Below are positions 1 to 10,085 of a stretch of 21,455 nucleotides of DNA, one piece after another. The translations under genes were made by a program, and so were the position numbers. This stretch comes from Larix sibirica (Eukaryota > Streptophyta > Pinopsida > Pinales > Pinaceae), in contig NWUY0303955621.1 in the NCBI GenBank assembly GCA_004151065.3, positions 5,071 through 26,525 on the forward strand. Direction: 5' to 3'. Position 1 is the stretch's first letter; every line of letters begins with the position of its first letter. The notes beneath the pieces were generated by a model, which was not told the DNA's origin, did not search any database, and worked only from the letters and a program-made list of their open reading frames with translations.

Positions 1-850
1 CTCACAAGGTGGCAAAATATGGTGTAACATCGAGACCTTAAGGGTTATGATCAAAGTTCAATTTCATTTTATATTGTTGTACTCACTATTATAACAATGC
101 ATCATATCATCATAAATCCATCTTAATCTTTATTCTATTAAGCACCCAAAAAGATTAAAAAAAATGTAATAATTAATTTGTATAAACTTGAAAAATGAAG
201 ATTAGGATGGGTCTATAATGGTGGTGGTGGTTGTTGTTGTTATTCATTTCTTGTTTTTTACATTAACAATATTAATTTTTCTTTCTCTCTAATTTATTAT
301 AATAATTTATTTTACATTTTTATATTTCATTTAAATTTATTAAAATTATTTTATTTTACACATCTCAATCTTATCTATATAAGCTTATAAAGTATATTGG
401 AGTTTCTAATTAATTAAGTTATTAAACCATATAAATACTATTTTTAATACTAATATTTTAAGTTAATATTTTTTCACTATTCTATATTATCATTACATTA
501 TAATCACATTTCTTACTAAATAATTATCCATATGTTTAAAATCTATCTTAAAATTAATTTTACCATCTAAATACTGGTCTATATATTTCATATCTCATTC
601 ATATTTAACAGTAAAATTGAGTTAGAAAAGTAAAAATCATTTAACTTTCACATATATGGCAATAATATAAAAGTCCAATATCTTCCTAAATAACAACTAA
701 CTAACTAAATAAATAATGGAATAACATAAATGAAGTCTAACAAGTTTAATAAAAATGGAATAACAAAAATGAAGACCAATAACAAGTTTAACATTGAGAA
801 TGAAATATTAAAAACGATAGTTGCCATGGACACACACATATAGAGGTATA
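1..850. other. AT-rich non-coding stretch
   Basis: No open frame of note on either strand. The base composition is strongly AT-biased, with runs of A and T. A short compound microsatellite of TGG then TTG triplets sits at about 219-242. An imperfect tandem repeat of about 36-39 bp sits at 715-749 and 754-790; both copies begin AATGGAATAACA or close to it and end AACAAGTTTA. A TATATAT string at 847-853 could be a TATA box for the candidate gene to the right, but AT-rich DNA gives such strings by chance. Confidence 0.6.
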
Positions 851-1220
851 TATGAAGAGGCCCACTTCAAGTTGCGATCATGAAAGGCATTGCATTTCTT
901 TGTTGTGAAGGAAAAGATGAATGCCATGTAGAGAGAAACATGGAGACCGCATGGGTCGCCTGCTTTCTGATTCTGGGCAACCCACCAGTAATTCTGCGAT
1001 CATATAACTTGCATTTTATGAAAGTAGGTGGACTGCCTTTCCTTTGCCCTCTCGGGGCAGCTCTATAGGCTGCTTCTTTTCTTTAATTTCTTTCAGTTTC
1101 ACCATCTTTTTCCTTCTGAGGACTCCTGGGATCATGATGATGGGCAGCAGAAACAAAGTGAGGTTGTTATAGGTAACAGAAAACTTATGGTAGCCACAAC
1201 TTCTTCCAAAAAGCTCCCAA

Positions 1221-1607
1221 ATGGCAGGCTACAACAGATTATGGTATGAAGAACGAGACGAGGATCTGCAGCAAACACAGAAGAAGCAGAAAAGAAGAAC
1301 TTGGAACAGCAATGTCATCATCAGAAGGAGAAAGTTTCTGCCCACTAGTACAGAAGAAGAGAAGAAGAATAAGAGATTGGCATTTCTAGTCAAGCATTGC
1401 TGGGTCTCTGCACTGGCTCTTCTGAAAAAGCTTAGAGATGATTACATTTGCTTGACTGTTAATGGTGACATGCAGCGGGTGGGATTACTTCACCATTCTC
1501 ATGGGGCTGCTGCTGCTCTTTGGCCTCCAACAACAATTACATACAATCCACACTGCTGGGGAATTCCAATAATCCTGCATGACCCCACTATGATTGGTCA
1601 TCTGTAA
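1221..1607 (+). CDS. Unrecognised 128-residue basic protein (candidate host gene)
   Basis: This is an open frame of 128 codons from a true ATG to TAA. An in-frame TAG at 1191-1193 lies upstream, so this ATG is the first possible start in frame. Its context (CAAATGGCA, alanine as second residue) suits plant translation starts. Residues 10-20 are acidic and Gln-rich. Residues 21-38 are strongly basic with two clusters (KKQKRR and RRRK), which could be a bipartite nuclear signal. Residues 45-52 are charged, and residues 53-71 form a hydrophobic/basic helix-like stretch ending in LLKKLRD. The C-terminal third has an alanine run and WPPTTITYNP. GC content is visibly higher than in the flanks, and candidate AATAAA signals follow. 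I do not recognise the family and assign no function. A plausible splice acceptor (TTTCTTTCAG, near 1087-1096) upstream suggests an intron in the leader or a missing first exon. It could also be a chance ORF. Confidence 0.45.
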   Translation: MAGYNRLWYEERDEDLQQTQKKQKRRTWNSNVIIRRRKFLPTSTEEEKKNKRLAFLVKHCWVSALALLKKLRDDYICLTVNGDMQRVGLLHHSHGAAAALWPPTTITYNPHCWGIPIILHDPTMIGHL

Positions 1608-1610
1608 GTT

Positions 1611-1740
1611 ATGATCAGTAGACTTAATAGACCCAGAACATCATCTGTGTCCTCAGTGTCAATCTAATGTATTTATGATGATCAGTAGACTTTAACCCAG
1701 AACATCATCTGTGTTCTCAGTGCCAATAATGTATTTATGT
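1611..1740 (+). repeat. Two-copy tandem repeat, about 65 bp, just after the 1221-1607 ORF
   Basis: The block ATGATCAGTAGACTT ... CCCAGAACATCATCTGTGT ... CTCAGTG(T/C)CAAT ... AATGTATTTATG occurs twice in a row, starting near 1611 and near 1676. The copies differ by a few substitutions and small indels. It begins 4 bp after the stop codon, so in a transcript it would form the start of the 3' UTR. Confidence 0.85.
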
Positions 1741-1993
1741 TATGGCCAATATAAGGCTTGATGGTTTGCCCATGTATTTATGTTATGGTCAATATTAGGC
1801 TTGATGATTTTCCCTCAAGTAAGAAGCTATATCTCCAGAGATTTGATATAGTTGAAGTTATGTAATGTATTTATGTTATGGCCAATATAAGGCTTGATGT
1901 TTTGCCCATATTTATGTTATGGTCACTATTATACTTCATGGTTTTCCTCAAGTAGAAGCTATATGTCCACAGATTTGATCTACTTGAAGTTAT
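1728..1993 (+). repeat. Two-copy tandem repeat, about 133 bp, with an internal sub-repeat
   Basis: Copy 1 (about 1728-1860) and copy 2 (about 1862-1993) both run from ATGTATTTATGTTATGGCCA through a CTCAAGTA(AG)AAGCTATAT segment to CTTGAAGTTAT or GTTGAAGTTAT. Within each copy the motif TATTTATGTTATGG(C/T)CA(A/C)TAT is itself present twice, so the motif occurs four times in 220 bp. The block overlaps the end of the 65-bp repeat, so two rounds of duplication have acted on the same DNA. Confidence 0.85.
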
Positions 1994-2104
1994 TAAGGTA
2001 CTTGGTGCCCAAATATTTAAATGCCAATGTGTATTTGATGTAAAAAGTCCACAACAGTATGTTATGGTGTGGTAACTGGTTGTGTCTATGATACTTCAGA
2101 AATC

Positions 2105-2110
2105 AATAAA
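2105..2110 (+). terminator. Candidate polyadenylation signal AATAAA (proximal)
   Basis: AATAAA lies within AATCAATAAAAAATTG, about 500 bp after the stop of the 1221-1607 ORF and just past the tandem repeats. It is a plausible near-upstream element for that gene. Confidence 0.35.
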
Positions 2111-2254
2111 AAATTGAAACCAGAGGCTTGCTATTTTGGTAGGCCTACAGCCTTCAGAGGCCATGTTTGGCAATCATGAATGCTGATGAGGGCCATAAAC
2201 CTCCAACTTTGTAATTGTAACTGAGTATATGTTAATGTAATCTTGGAAATACAC

Positions 2255-2260
2255 AATAAA
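2255..2260 (+). terminator. Candidate polyadenylation signal AATAAA (distal)
   Basis: AATAAA is preceded by TTGTAATTGTAAC (about 2210-2222) and GTTAATGTAATC (about 2230-2241). Such TGTAA-rich tracts resemble plant far-upstream elements. The sequence turns strongly AT-rich from here on, which suits the end of a transcription unit. Confidence 0.4.
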
Positions 2261-2731
2261 AATTTTAATTTATTTTCATAAATAATTTTAGAATAATTGA
2301 AAATAAAATGTTTGAAACATTTTTTCGAATTGTTTTGAAATTAGATTTAAAATTGTTTTTAATTAAATAAAAAAATAAATTAATAGCCCAAGATTTATAA
2401 ACATAAATCTGCTACTTAAAAACCATTAACAGATTATTTCAAATGACATAGTTTTTTTTAATAATACCCTCATTTATGAATATCTACCAATAATAACTTT
2501 CCTCGCTACAAAGTTAACTAGTTTGAATTGCAATTGCCTAACACAATCACTCAATGTTGCATTTCAATGTAAAGAAGATACATATAAATCTAGATATGAG
2601 CAGAAAATAATCATTAGTGGGATAAAATATTGGGTGAGTTAATGTTGACCTAGGGATAAAGAGAGGAGGAAGATTTCTGTGTACAAGAAAAAAGAGAAGG
2701 TTCTTACTGACATAACCATCATCCAACGTGA

Positions 2732-2797
2732 AGGAAAATATATTAGAAGTTAACCATCAAGGGGAGGAAAATATATTAAAAGTTAACCATCAAGGGA
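2732..2797 (+). repeat. Exact-length tandem duplication, 2 x 33 bp
   Basis: Copies 2732-2764 and 2765-2797 abut directly. Both read AGGAAAATATATTA(G/A)AAG and continue TTAACCATCAAGGG, differing at two positions. No coding frame uses it. Confidence 0.9.
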
Positions 2798-3703
2798 AGA
2801 GTACTAGGAATTTGATACCTTGCCACTATTCCGGATCAATAAACCTTCACTGAATTCTGCCATGTTCACCCAAAGAGTTACTTGGGTGTGAAGATGTAAT
2901 TGGAGATGATATTTTGACACTCCGAACATGGATCAGAAACTGCTAAACAGATCGCAATTTCTCCACCTCATCCATTTGTTGTTGGTGAGGGGATAGTGAT
3001 CTTAAGTTATAAGATATTGGTGTAAGCTAAACTTTTTAAGATTTGGATCTTTCTATTTTTATATTTTTGGGGTAAAAAATTGGTTGGAATTGTTAAAATT
3101 GTAGATATATGTTGTTAAAATTGCATAATCGTGGTGTCAAGGGGTTTTGGAGGGCACTGAATGCAATTTGACCAATCAAAATTCGTGATTTCAACAAAAA
3201 ATTGTTGCTGGATTTTGGCAAAAATCGCCGAAAAAATTCCAAAATGTAGAATGATTAGCCAACTCCTAAGATAAAGAGCATTTCTCCCATGTCTTCTCAA
3301 GGCATGTTAGTTCCTACTTCCATTGTCATTGGAGAATAGTATACTAGGGCTTTTCATTGGTCAATAGTAGACTAGGGCTTTTCAAAATCTGTAAAATAAA
3401 AGTGATATGTGCATGTTAGTTGTCAAGGCATGGTTTTTGCAAGTTCAAGAGGGAAATATCATTCTACATATCACTAAGCCATTAAGTGATCAAGGGAAAT
3501 ATCACTCCATCTATTGATTGTTCATTGATATCCAACTTTCTAATACCATGTTAGGGTTGTTCTCTTAGAGTCCCCTTGAATTCCACCCATTTTCAATTTG
3601 CATTAGGCTTTGACGTTGTTGCCAACCATAGAGCTACTAGGGTAAATGTGTGGTCATATCCATTTGTATTCCCTTCATATGTTGGTGACAGAGAAATTTT
3701 GTT
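2798..3703. other. Non-coding left flank of the retrotransposon
   Basis: No credible gene is seen. A 28-bp period direct repeat at 3326-3382 contains TACTAGGGCTTTT in copy 1 and GACTAGGGCTTTT in copy 2. The 3115-3300 minus-strand frame has no recognisable motif. The last bases, TTGTT at 3699-3703, are the candidate left half of the retrotransposon's target-site duplication. Confidence 0.6.
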
Positions 3704-4048
3704 TGTTGACACAAAGTTAGAGACCAGAATCATTACGTAGGTGCCAACAAAGGGCCGTTATAGTCTATATGCACTGGCATTTTTTATCTTCTTCAAAGAG
3801 AAGAAAGTCTCACCCAAAATGCAACCAAGACCAGTGTTAAATAAGGGAAAAACTAGTGAACAAACAAAGATGTAACTATAGAGTTCATTTTAGCCTTAAC
3901 TTAGGTTGTGCAAGATTAAAGGAACATTGTGTAAGATTGCATACCATGCATGCATAAACAAGCATAATTCATAACACAATTCATTCATTAAACATTCATC
4001 AGATACTCAACACACACAAAAATTCAGGGGATCCGAAAACCATCATTC

Positions 4049-4054
4049 TTTATT
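4049..4054 (-). terminator. LTR polyadenylation signal AATAAA (3' LTR copy)
   Basis: AATAAA on the minus strand, about 185 bp downstream of the LTR TATA box and conserved in the other LTR at 15907-15902. In the 3' LTR it would end the element's transcript. Confidence 0.6.
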
Positions 4055-4233
4055 ATTCATTCTGTAGAAAGAACAATGCATTACACAACTTTTACAATAT
4101 CTACGGATAGATATCCCACAACTTAGATCTCAACTATTATATTCATCCCTTTACAAATGGCCAACTAATCAACTCTCTCTTTCTCTCTATCTCCTTCTTT
4201 TTCTCCAACCCCATCCCCTATCCCTTCATGAGA

Positions 4234-4240
4234 TTTTATA
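4234..4240 (-). promoter_or_regulatory. LTR TATA box (3' LTR copy)
   Basis: TATAAAA reads on the minus strand within TGTATAAAATCTC. The same string is kept in the 5' LTR although the surrounding sequence has diverged. Confidence 0.6.
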
Positions 4241-4444
4241 CAAATTACAGTCATTAGTTATGACTACATCAAGATGATTACAACCCAACTACTCTTAAAT
4301 GGATGCATTAATATCCAACTGATCTTTCGCTGTGTCCTCTTGTGCAATTCTTCATGTGTATTGATTGTCCATCTATCTTCCATGACTAGGTATTCAAAAA
4401 CGAACGGGCCAACAAACCCTGACCACAATCGTTGAATCACACTC

Positions 4445-5560
4445 AATTCAACCATTATGTTCCACCTTCCCATCAAAAGAAGGGCCCAACTCAAGTATCA
4501 CTAATAGGGATTTACTTCTAAATTCTTCAAAATTGTCAACCCATGCCTTCCATTTTCCCAACAACAGATCAGTGCCAACAATGAATACTTGGGCCTGCTC
4601 ACTATTTGGGGTTGAGGGATTATGTTTCTCCAAGGTCTTCCACTTTTAATCTGCAAATGATTCTATCTATTAAAACATAAGGTAGGTGGATTGGGTTGCG
4701 GGGAAGAATTCGTGTATGGTCTTCTTGGAAACAACTGCAGCTTCATGGAGGGTGTCTAGTTGATCATCTACAACTTGAATTTATTTGTGCTTTTTTTTGC
4801 TTCTCTAGTGGATAAATCATGGCATGTTACTCCTGGTACATATATTAATCCTCTTCCATCATTCATCAACAAGTCTCTATCTGTATTCCAACGATCCCAT
4901 CCAATCCTAAAAAGTGGAAAAGGTGACCTTGCTCTATTCTTTAGCTTCATGGAGGTGGGTGCGAGCTACTTTGATCTTAGTCACTAAAGCATGTAGATGG
5001 TCCATGATCTCGTCCTACTAATGTGTTCCCTTGTCTTGTATTGTGTCGACCTTGGCTTATAAAGTGTCTACTCTGTCACTTAATTAATGTTTCCAAGAGG
5101 AGAAAAGCACCTCAACACCTTTCTGTAGTCTTGAAGGTGAAACCGCCTCTAGGAGCACAAGGTCATGTAATCTAATCTTGGGCCACATACCTGCAAGCTT
5201 CTAGAAAATGGCCTCAATGTTTCTTTCCACCACTTCCCGAATATGGCACTAAGTACCTCTTTCTGCAAGGGCTTGGAATATCTAGACATTCATATGCTAA
5301 TATGCTTGGAGTGCATCTTCATGCTCCTACTCCACTCTAGCAATCCTTTGATCAACTCTAGAGGTGGAGACACACATCATGTGAGGGAGTTGCGGAAGGA
5401 CCAACTCTATAGATCCTCTGAAGTGGAGGAAACACCAACCTTAGGCATCTAATTCAAAGGATGTCCACTGGAAATCGAAGGATCTAGCTTGTATGAAGTT
5501 TGTACTTCTGCCTCCACCTATGGCTTGCTTGCTTGATGCTGCTTCAAAATCCTAGTCTAT
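4445..5560 (-). pseudogene. ORF3, C-terminal half (helical, decayed)
   Basis: From about 5380 down to about 4448 one minus-strand frame reads as protein despite many stops. It includes STSRVDQRIARVE (near 5370), REVVERNIEAIF, DEIMDHLHALVTKIKVA (near 5010), VVDDQLDTLHEAAVV (near 4760) and WVDNFEEF (near 4540). Just upstream (about 5665-5560) LQQLAQDLEHSRSML reads similarly. These stretches alternate hydrophobic and charged residues and look like amphipathic helices or coiled coil. The frame runs to the edge of the 3' LTR. It is probably the continuation of the 7652-6063 ORF, since it has the same strand and the intervening 6060-5670 also reads as a Pro/Ser/Glu-rich linker (for example PQEDQVERSSGG near 5830). 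Function unknown. Frameshifts separate the pieces. Confidence 0.6.
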
Positions 5561-6062
5561 GTATCCTCTATACAAAATGGAATCACATCAGTGTGTTCCT
5601 AGCAAATCCTCAACATGGATCTGCTATGCTCCAGATCCTGTGCTAACTGTTGTAGTTGCATCGTGATGAATAAACTATCTATGAGGGAAGAAGGAGGGAG
5701 TGGTTGGAATGGTTTTGGGAAGGTCCTCCCACCCCCACTTCCTCCATGGTCACCTCTGGAGGGGAGCTTACCTCATTATGGAACTTCACTAGAAGATCAG
5801 GAAGTCATGGGGGCTCATCACCACCACTACTTCTTTCCACCTGGTCCTCTTGTGGTGTAAACTGCGTAGGTGAAGAACCACTATCAAAATATTCCTAATA
5901 TCCTACATGGCAGTTGTCTCTAGATGTGTGGTTACTAGTTGCTTGGTAGTGGCAACTTGTATGTGTCAAAATTCATGGGTGATCAGGACACTAGGAACCA
6001 CCTTCAAGCACCTCGTTTTGTCATTATCAATGGTGATGAATGGGATGGTAGAGGAGGAATTA

Positions 6063-7652
6063 TCAAAGAGTCTTGGAAGGTCTTGATGGTCTTTTCTGCC
6101 TAACCCAAATCATTCTTGACCCAATGCCCTTCAACTCTTGTAGAAAGGGGTCTGTTGGAGGAACTAACAATGTTTTTATAGTAGCAGTGGTGGTCGATGT
6201 TGTACCAAGTCTTGGCATTAAATACAAACCACCCACCATAATTTTAATTAGGTGCGGAATCAAAGGCTGCACCACCCTTGGTTTCTTTGGTGTCGTCACA
6301 TACAAAAGTTATGCAACAAACCCAAGATAGAATTTGAAGTTCTTATTGGTTATCTGCATGAAGTTGGGAATGGACGTGGACAGAATTGCAAAGAGCTCAA
6401 GCATCATTGAAGTTTCATTATCTAAACCTAATTTTAGGTCATCCTCCACAACGAAAGACTTCCTTTTCCACATTACTTCTTCTTTTTCCACTGTCTATTT
6501 CTATCGCAGATTCTTGGTAGTGCTTTTAGGAAAAATCATGGTTTTTCCTTGTGTGGTTTTATATTTCCGCAAACCATACCACTAGGAAACCTCCCAATCA
6601 AACACTTGCTCAACTAGATAACAAGTGAGGCAAACAATCTTGAACATCTCGGAATTTGTAGAATTGGGTCACACAAATGTGTTGTCCCTGTTCATCCCAA
6701 ACTAGATCTTCCTTGCGTGCACATCTAGGAGAGCTTGTGGAATCCTCAAAATGGATGTATTGACAGTAATGATGTGATCATACCACTTCTCGAATGTAGC
6801 ATTGTTGAAGGAAGTGCTTTGGGCATCACTGCGACTCTTCAACGAATCATACCACAAGGCTAGCACTCTTCTATCAATTTTTAGATGAATCCCCTTCCCT
6901 TCATGAGGTTTCCACTTCCACATGGAAAATGATACAAGAAAGTATCCAAAAGTAAAGTATGTGGACATTGCAATAGCGTCCATGTAGGCATGGAGCAGCT
7001 CGTTTAGGAGAAATACTCACCAGTTCAATTGAACACCCTAGACATAGAATTGTGCCACATATATTGCATCCAAGGTGCACTCACCCCTTTTATATTTATG
7101 CATAACTCATTTGGTGATCAAATGGCACAAGAATTTGACTTGTGGGATGTTTATCAAAGATATAAATACTCCATGCCCACCTCTCCTTATTCCATACCTC
7201 TCACAGAGGTTGGGCTCATCTTTCTTTTGGCCATGCTTGTTGCTTCCCTAGAATGTCGATGAAACATCCTAACCTTCTATGGACAATTCAGTCAATAAGT
7301 GGATATCATTGACATGGATGGAGTAAGCCATGTCCAACCACAAAGAGTGGCCATGCACCCTACTGATCAGGAACTTGGTGGACCGGATAACCTTTCCAGT
7401 GGTGTTAAACACATGAATGTCTCTTAGGATCGCAAGAGTTGACTTACACAGAGATTCAAATGAGGGTTTCCATACTATGATTGCCTTCCCTATTTCCAAC
7501 GGCGCATAGTCCATGTACACCTTTGGTTTCATGTCCAAGAAGAGATCATTATCATAAAAATCATTATCCACCAATCTAGTGACCTCCACTTTCCCATGCA
7601 ATTCACACATAACCTACACCCTTGGATCACAGTCCTCCAAATCCTTACCCAT
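6063..7652 (-). pseudogene. ORF3, N-terminal half: unrecognised protein downstream of integrase
   Basis: One frame runs unbroken by indels for 530 codons, from an ATG at 7652-7650 (MGKDLEDCDP...) to tandem stops just below 6063. It has 12 in-frame stops: 8 TAG, 3 TGA and 1 TAA. Segments with clear protein character are TGKVIRSTKFLISRVHGHSL (near 7400), FTFGYFLVSFSMWKWKP (near 6950), STSFNNATFEKWYDHI (near 6815) and ILRIPQALLD (near 6735). After these comes a charged part (KEEVMWKRKSFVVEDDL, near 6485) and a Pro/Thr/Lys-rich tail. The best hydrophobic stretch (near 6955-6915) is short and mixed with charged residues, so I see no clear transmembrane or envelope-like feature, although the position is where Athila-type elements carry an env-like gene. 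Product and function are not recognised. Confidence 0.7.
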
Positions 7653-8335
7653 TGTCGTTGATCATCTCTGATATACACCTTGAATTATTGGTCTTGGTCT
7701 GCACTGGAAGCTCAATTGCACTCTATGTAAATATTAGAGGGATCCAATGTAATGATCAATGACTACACAAACACAAAGTGGACACTTCGACAAAATTATG
7801 TACTTTTAACCATTTAGTCACATTCAATGTGAGAATTAATGGGTTCATTTAATGAAATGTGTGGAAGATATTGCACCCTTCAATCATTAATGCAGGAACA
7901 GTTAATGATGATTTCACTCTAAACGACCTCTAAACATGTATAATCAACCATTAAAGACTCTTACCAACCCGTACTATCACCCAAATGACTAGATCCAGAT
8001 TGACAAACAACAACTAGAAACCCAACACAGCCAGTGATACAGACCCTACCTATTCTTGACACTTGCAAAACCTCAAGTCTCAAATTTTGGAACAAGAATG
8101 AAACACTTTACATTTCCCTCCGACCTCGGGCATTTTAAATAACTACAAAGATAAAGTTCAACATATAAAACACACTGAACTGGCATCATTATCATTTTTG
8201 ACATGCCAATCTGGACAAGCTAAACAACTAAAATTGACTAAACTAGTCGCTGACACAACAAAACCCAAACCTAACCCTAAAACCTACCCTACCTCACTCC
8301 CTATAACAGAAGTTCCCAAAATGTAATTCAAAGAG
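7653..8335 (-). other. Spacer between integrase and ORF3
   Basis: About 680 bp with no convincing frame on either strand. It would be an intergenic leader for ORF3 in the element's transcript. A single telomere-like AACCCTAAAACC at about 8273-8284 is isolated and not a repeat array. Confidence 0.5.
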
Positions 8336-9560
8336 ATGCAACATATGGATTTAGGTGAACATCATTTCACACATCCAGGTCTAAGCCTTAAGGACACCAT
8401 TAAGTTACGCCCATCAAATAACACCTTATTCTTTCATATCCCCAACAATAAAAGGAACAAGCCAATGTATCTGAAGTTTGCTTGGATTCTTAAGATATTT
8501 ATTGTCATATAGGAGCACCAAATCATCTTATCAAAATGTTTGGTCTTTATGTGTCTATCATGCCATTCTTTCTATCTTGATTGTTCCACAGTTGCATGAA
8601 AATCTACTACAAACATAGACTCCTCCAACTATATTAGTTCTATAAATTGTTTCACAACTGACTCATCATCTATCATTTGAGTGGTAGTTGTGATATACAA
8701 ATTGGGAACATTAAAATCAGTTAGGACAATGGATTCTCAACCATAAACCAACTAAAAGGGTGTCTACTTATCTATCCTCTTAGGTCTAGTTCGGTAATCA
8801 TGCAATATTGCAAGTACATGCTCATCCCAAACATCTCTATTAGAGAAATAGACCTTATTCAATCCAATCTCCAAAATTTATTGAAAGATTCCACGTTGCC
8901 ATTTGTCTATGGATGATATGGACTACTCTTATGATGTTGGATTATAAATTCCCTAATTAGAGTTTTGATAGTAGTGCTCATGAAGTGCATCCCTTGGTCA
9001 CTATTTAGAATTCTAGGGCATCCAAACTGGGTGATAATATTTTTCAAGATAAAGCGAGCAATAGTGTATGTGGAACAATCACGTGCATGGTCAGCTTCTT
9101 CCCACCTAGTAAAGTAATCAATTGCAGTAATAATATATTTGGATTTGGAATGGAAAGCTGGCGGGTTAATGGGACCAATAAATTCTACAACCCATTTTTA
9201 AGATGTTTGTAGAGAACAAACTAGATGGAGATGAAGCTCGTCTCTCTAGGATGGTCTTCCAACTCATTGGCATACATCACAAGTCTTGGCATAGTCCTTT
9301 GAATCTTTAAAAATTGTTGGCCACCATAATCCAGCTTGTAAAACCTTTATAGTTGTTGCTTTTCCTCCCACATGACCTACCGCAACCCCTGCATGGAATT
9401 CCCATGAAATATCCTGGAATTCATGGTCCATGACATACCTGCAAAAAATCCTATTAATACCTATAAATGATAATTTGCAGCCCAAACAACCAGGTGGCAT
9501 TTGTGGATTATGGAATAATTCCTTGACATAGAGCCTGTGGTAAATTACACAAAACAATTT
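8336..9560 (-). pseudogene. Integrase (Ty3/gypsy, decayed)
   Basis: Integrase joins the cDNA to host DNA. The N-terminal zinc-binding HHCC module is intact: H-x6-H-x30-C-x2-C in EFHAGVAVGHV ... KTCDVCQ (near 9395-9265). The RNase-H-fold core follows in the same frame with stops. In the place of the first catalytic aspartate (usual context DFxGP) there is glutamate: VVEFIGPINPP, codon 9183-9185. The second aspartate is kept in LNSDQGMHF (8997-8999). The glutamate is kept in NGNVESFNK (8889-8891), exactly 35 residues later, the classic D35E spacing. Stops interrupt at CQ*VGRPS*RDE and SPYHP*TNG. After a frameshift near 8525 the C-terminal GPY/F-like module survives as LLYDNKYLKNPSKLQIHWLV and PFIV. 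No chromodomain is seen after it. Confidence 0.93.
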
Positions 9561-10085
9561 ATTGCAAATAGTCTAGGATGGCCTCAATGTGAAATAATGT
9601 TGCCTCTAATAATTGATTGTCTATAGGGCCTTCAAATTCACCTGACTCCATCCATGATAGATGGCCAGGTCCCAGGTTATGCTTCTTTGGTTTCATTACT
9701 ACCTCAAAGGAGAAATCCTAGAATAATAATAGCCATCTACAAATATCTCCTTCCAATGTTGACTTATTCACCAAATATTTCAATGCAAAGTTATCACTGA
9801 AAAACTTAAAATGGCCACCCAATAAATAGTGATAAAACTTCTACAATGCATATAACATAACTATACCTCCATGCTTAATAGTGGTATAGTTGTGCTCAAA
9901 TTGGGATAAATTCCTATTGGTGAAATAGATAGGATGGTCGAGGTCACCTTCATAGGCTGCATAAGAACAATTCCCAAAGCAATACCTAACACATCCACAT
10001 GTACATTAAATTCTAAATTCCAAATAGGAAAAGAAAGGATAGGACCAATTACCATCTTTTCCTTAAGTGGTGCAAATGCCTTATC
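9561..10085 (-). pseudogene. RNase H domain of Pol (decayed)
   Basis: RNase H degrades the RNA strand of the RNA-DNA hybrid. Segments in order are PILSFPIWNLEFNVHVDVLG (first catalytic Asp kept in VHVD, near 10005), PIYFTNRNLSQFEHNYTTI (near 9935-9880, after a frameshift) and a GGIVMLYAL segment. There the usual EGLAMVYA glutamate is glycine, so one metal ligand is lost. Next come LLGGHFKFFSDNFALKYLVN (Asp kept in FSD, near 9805) and FSFEVVMKPKKHNLGPGHLS. The block passes through a connection-like segment (ESGEFEGPIDNQLLEATLF) into integrase. In-frame stops occur after YAL and after RWLLLF. Confidence 0.9.

Larger units (their letters stand above)
3704..4414 (-). repeat. 3' LTR of the retrotransposon
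   Basis: This is the left copy of the 711-bp LTR. On the minus strand a TATA box (TATAAAA, 4240-4234) is followed by a polyadenylation signal (AATAAA, 4054-4049), both matched at the equivalent places in the other LTR. That puts U3 at about 4414-4210, R at about 4205-4025 and U5 at about 4025-3704. The palindrome ATGCATGCAT at 3946-3955 is also shared. The right boundary is set where similarity to the other copy stops, at ...GGGCCAACA (4414). Confidence 0.93.

Noticed and set aside
880-1249. Plus-strand frames at 880-1068 and 1028-1249 as genes
   Set aside because: The first is short with no motif and may be an upstream ORF. The second begins at GTG, not ATG. Both overlap the likely leader of the 1221-1607 ORF.
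4264-4494. Minus-strand 76-codon frame crossing the 3' LTR edge
   Set aside because: It straddles the LTR boundary at 4414 and shows no motif. The ORF3-like frame in this place is a different one.
5615-5898. Overlapping plus-strand frames rich in Pro, Ser and His
   Set aside because: They are antisense to the Pro/Glu-rich linker of ORF3, and the composition follows from the complement.
6073-6330. Plus-strand 85-codon frame with a hydrophobic, membrane-like look
   Set aside because: It is antisense to the ORF3 frame, which carries consistent protein-like sequence over the same bases.
8266-8290. Telomere-like CCCTAAA
   Set aside because: A single copy inside the retrotransposon spacer, with no array.
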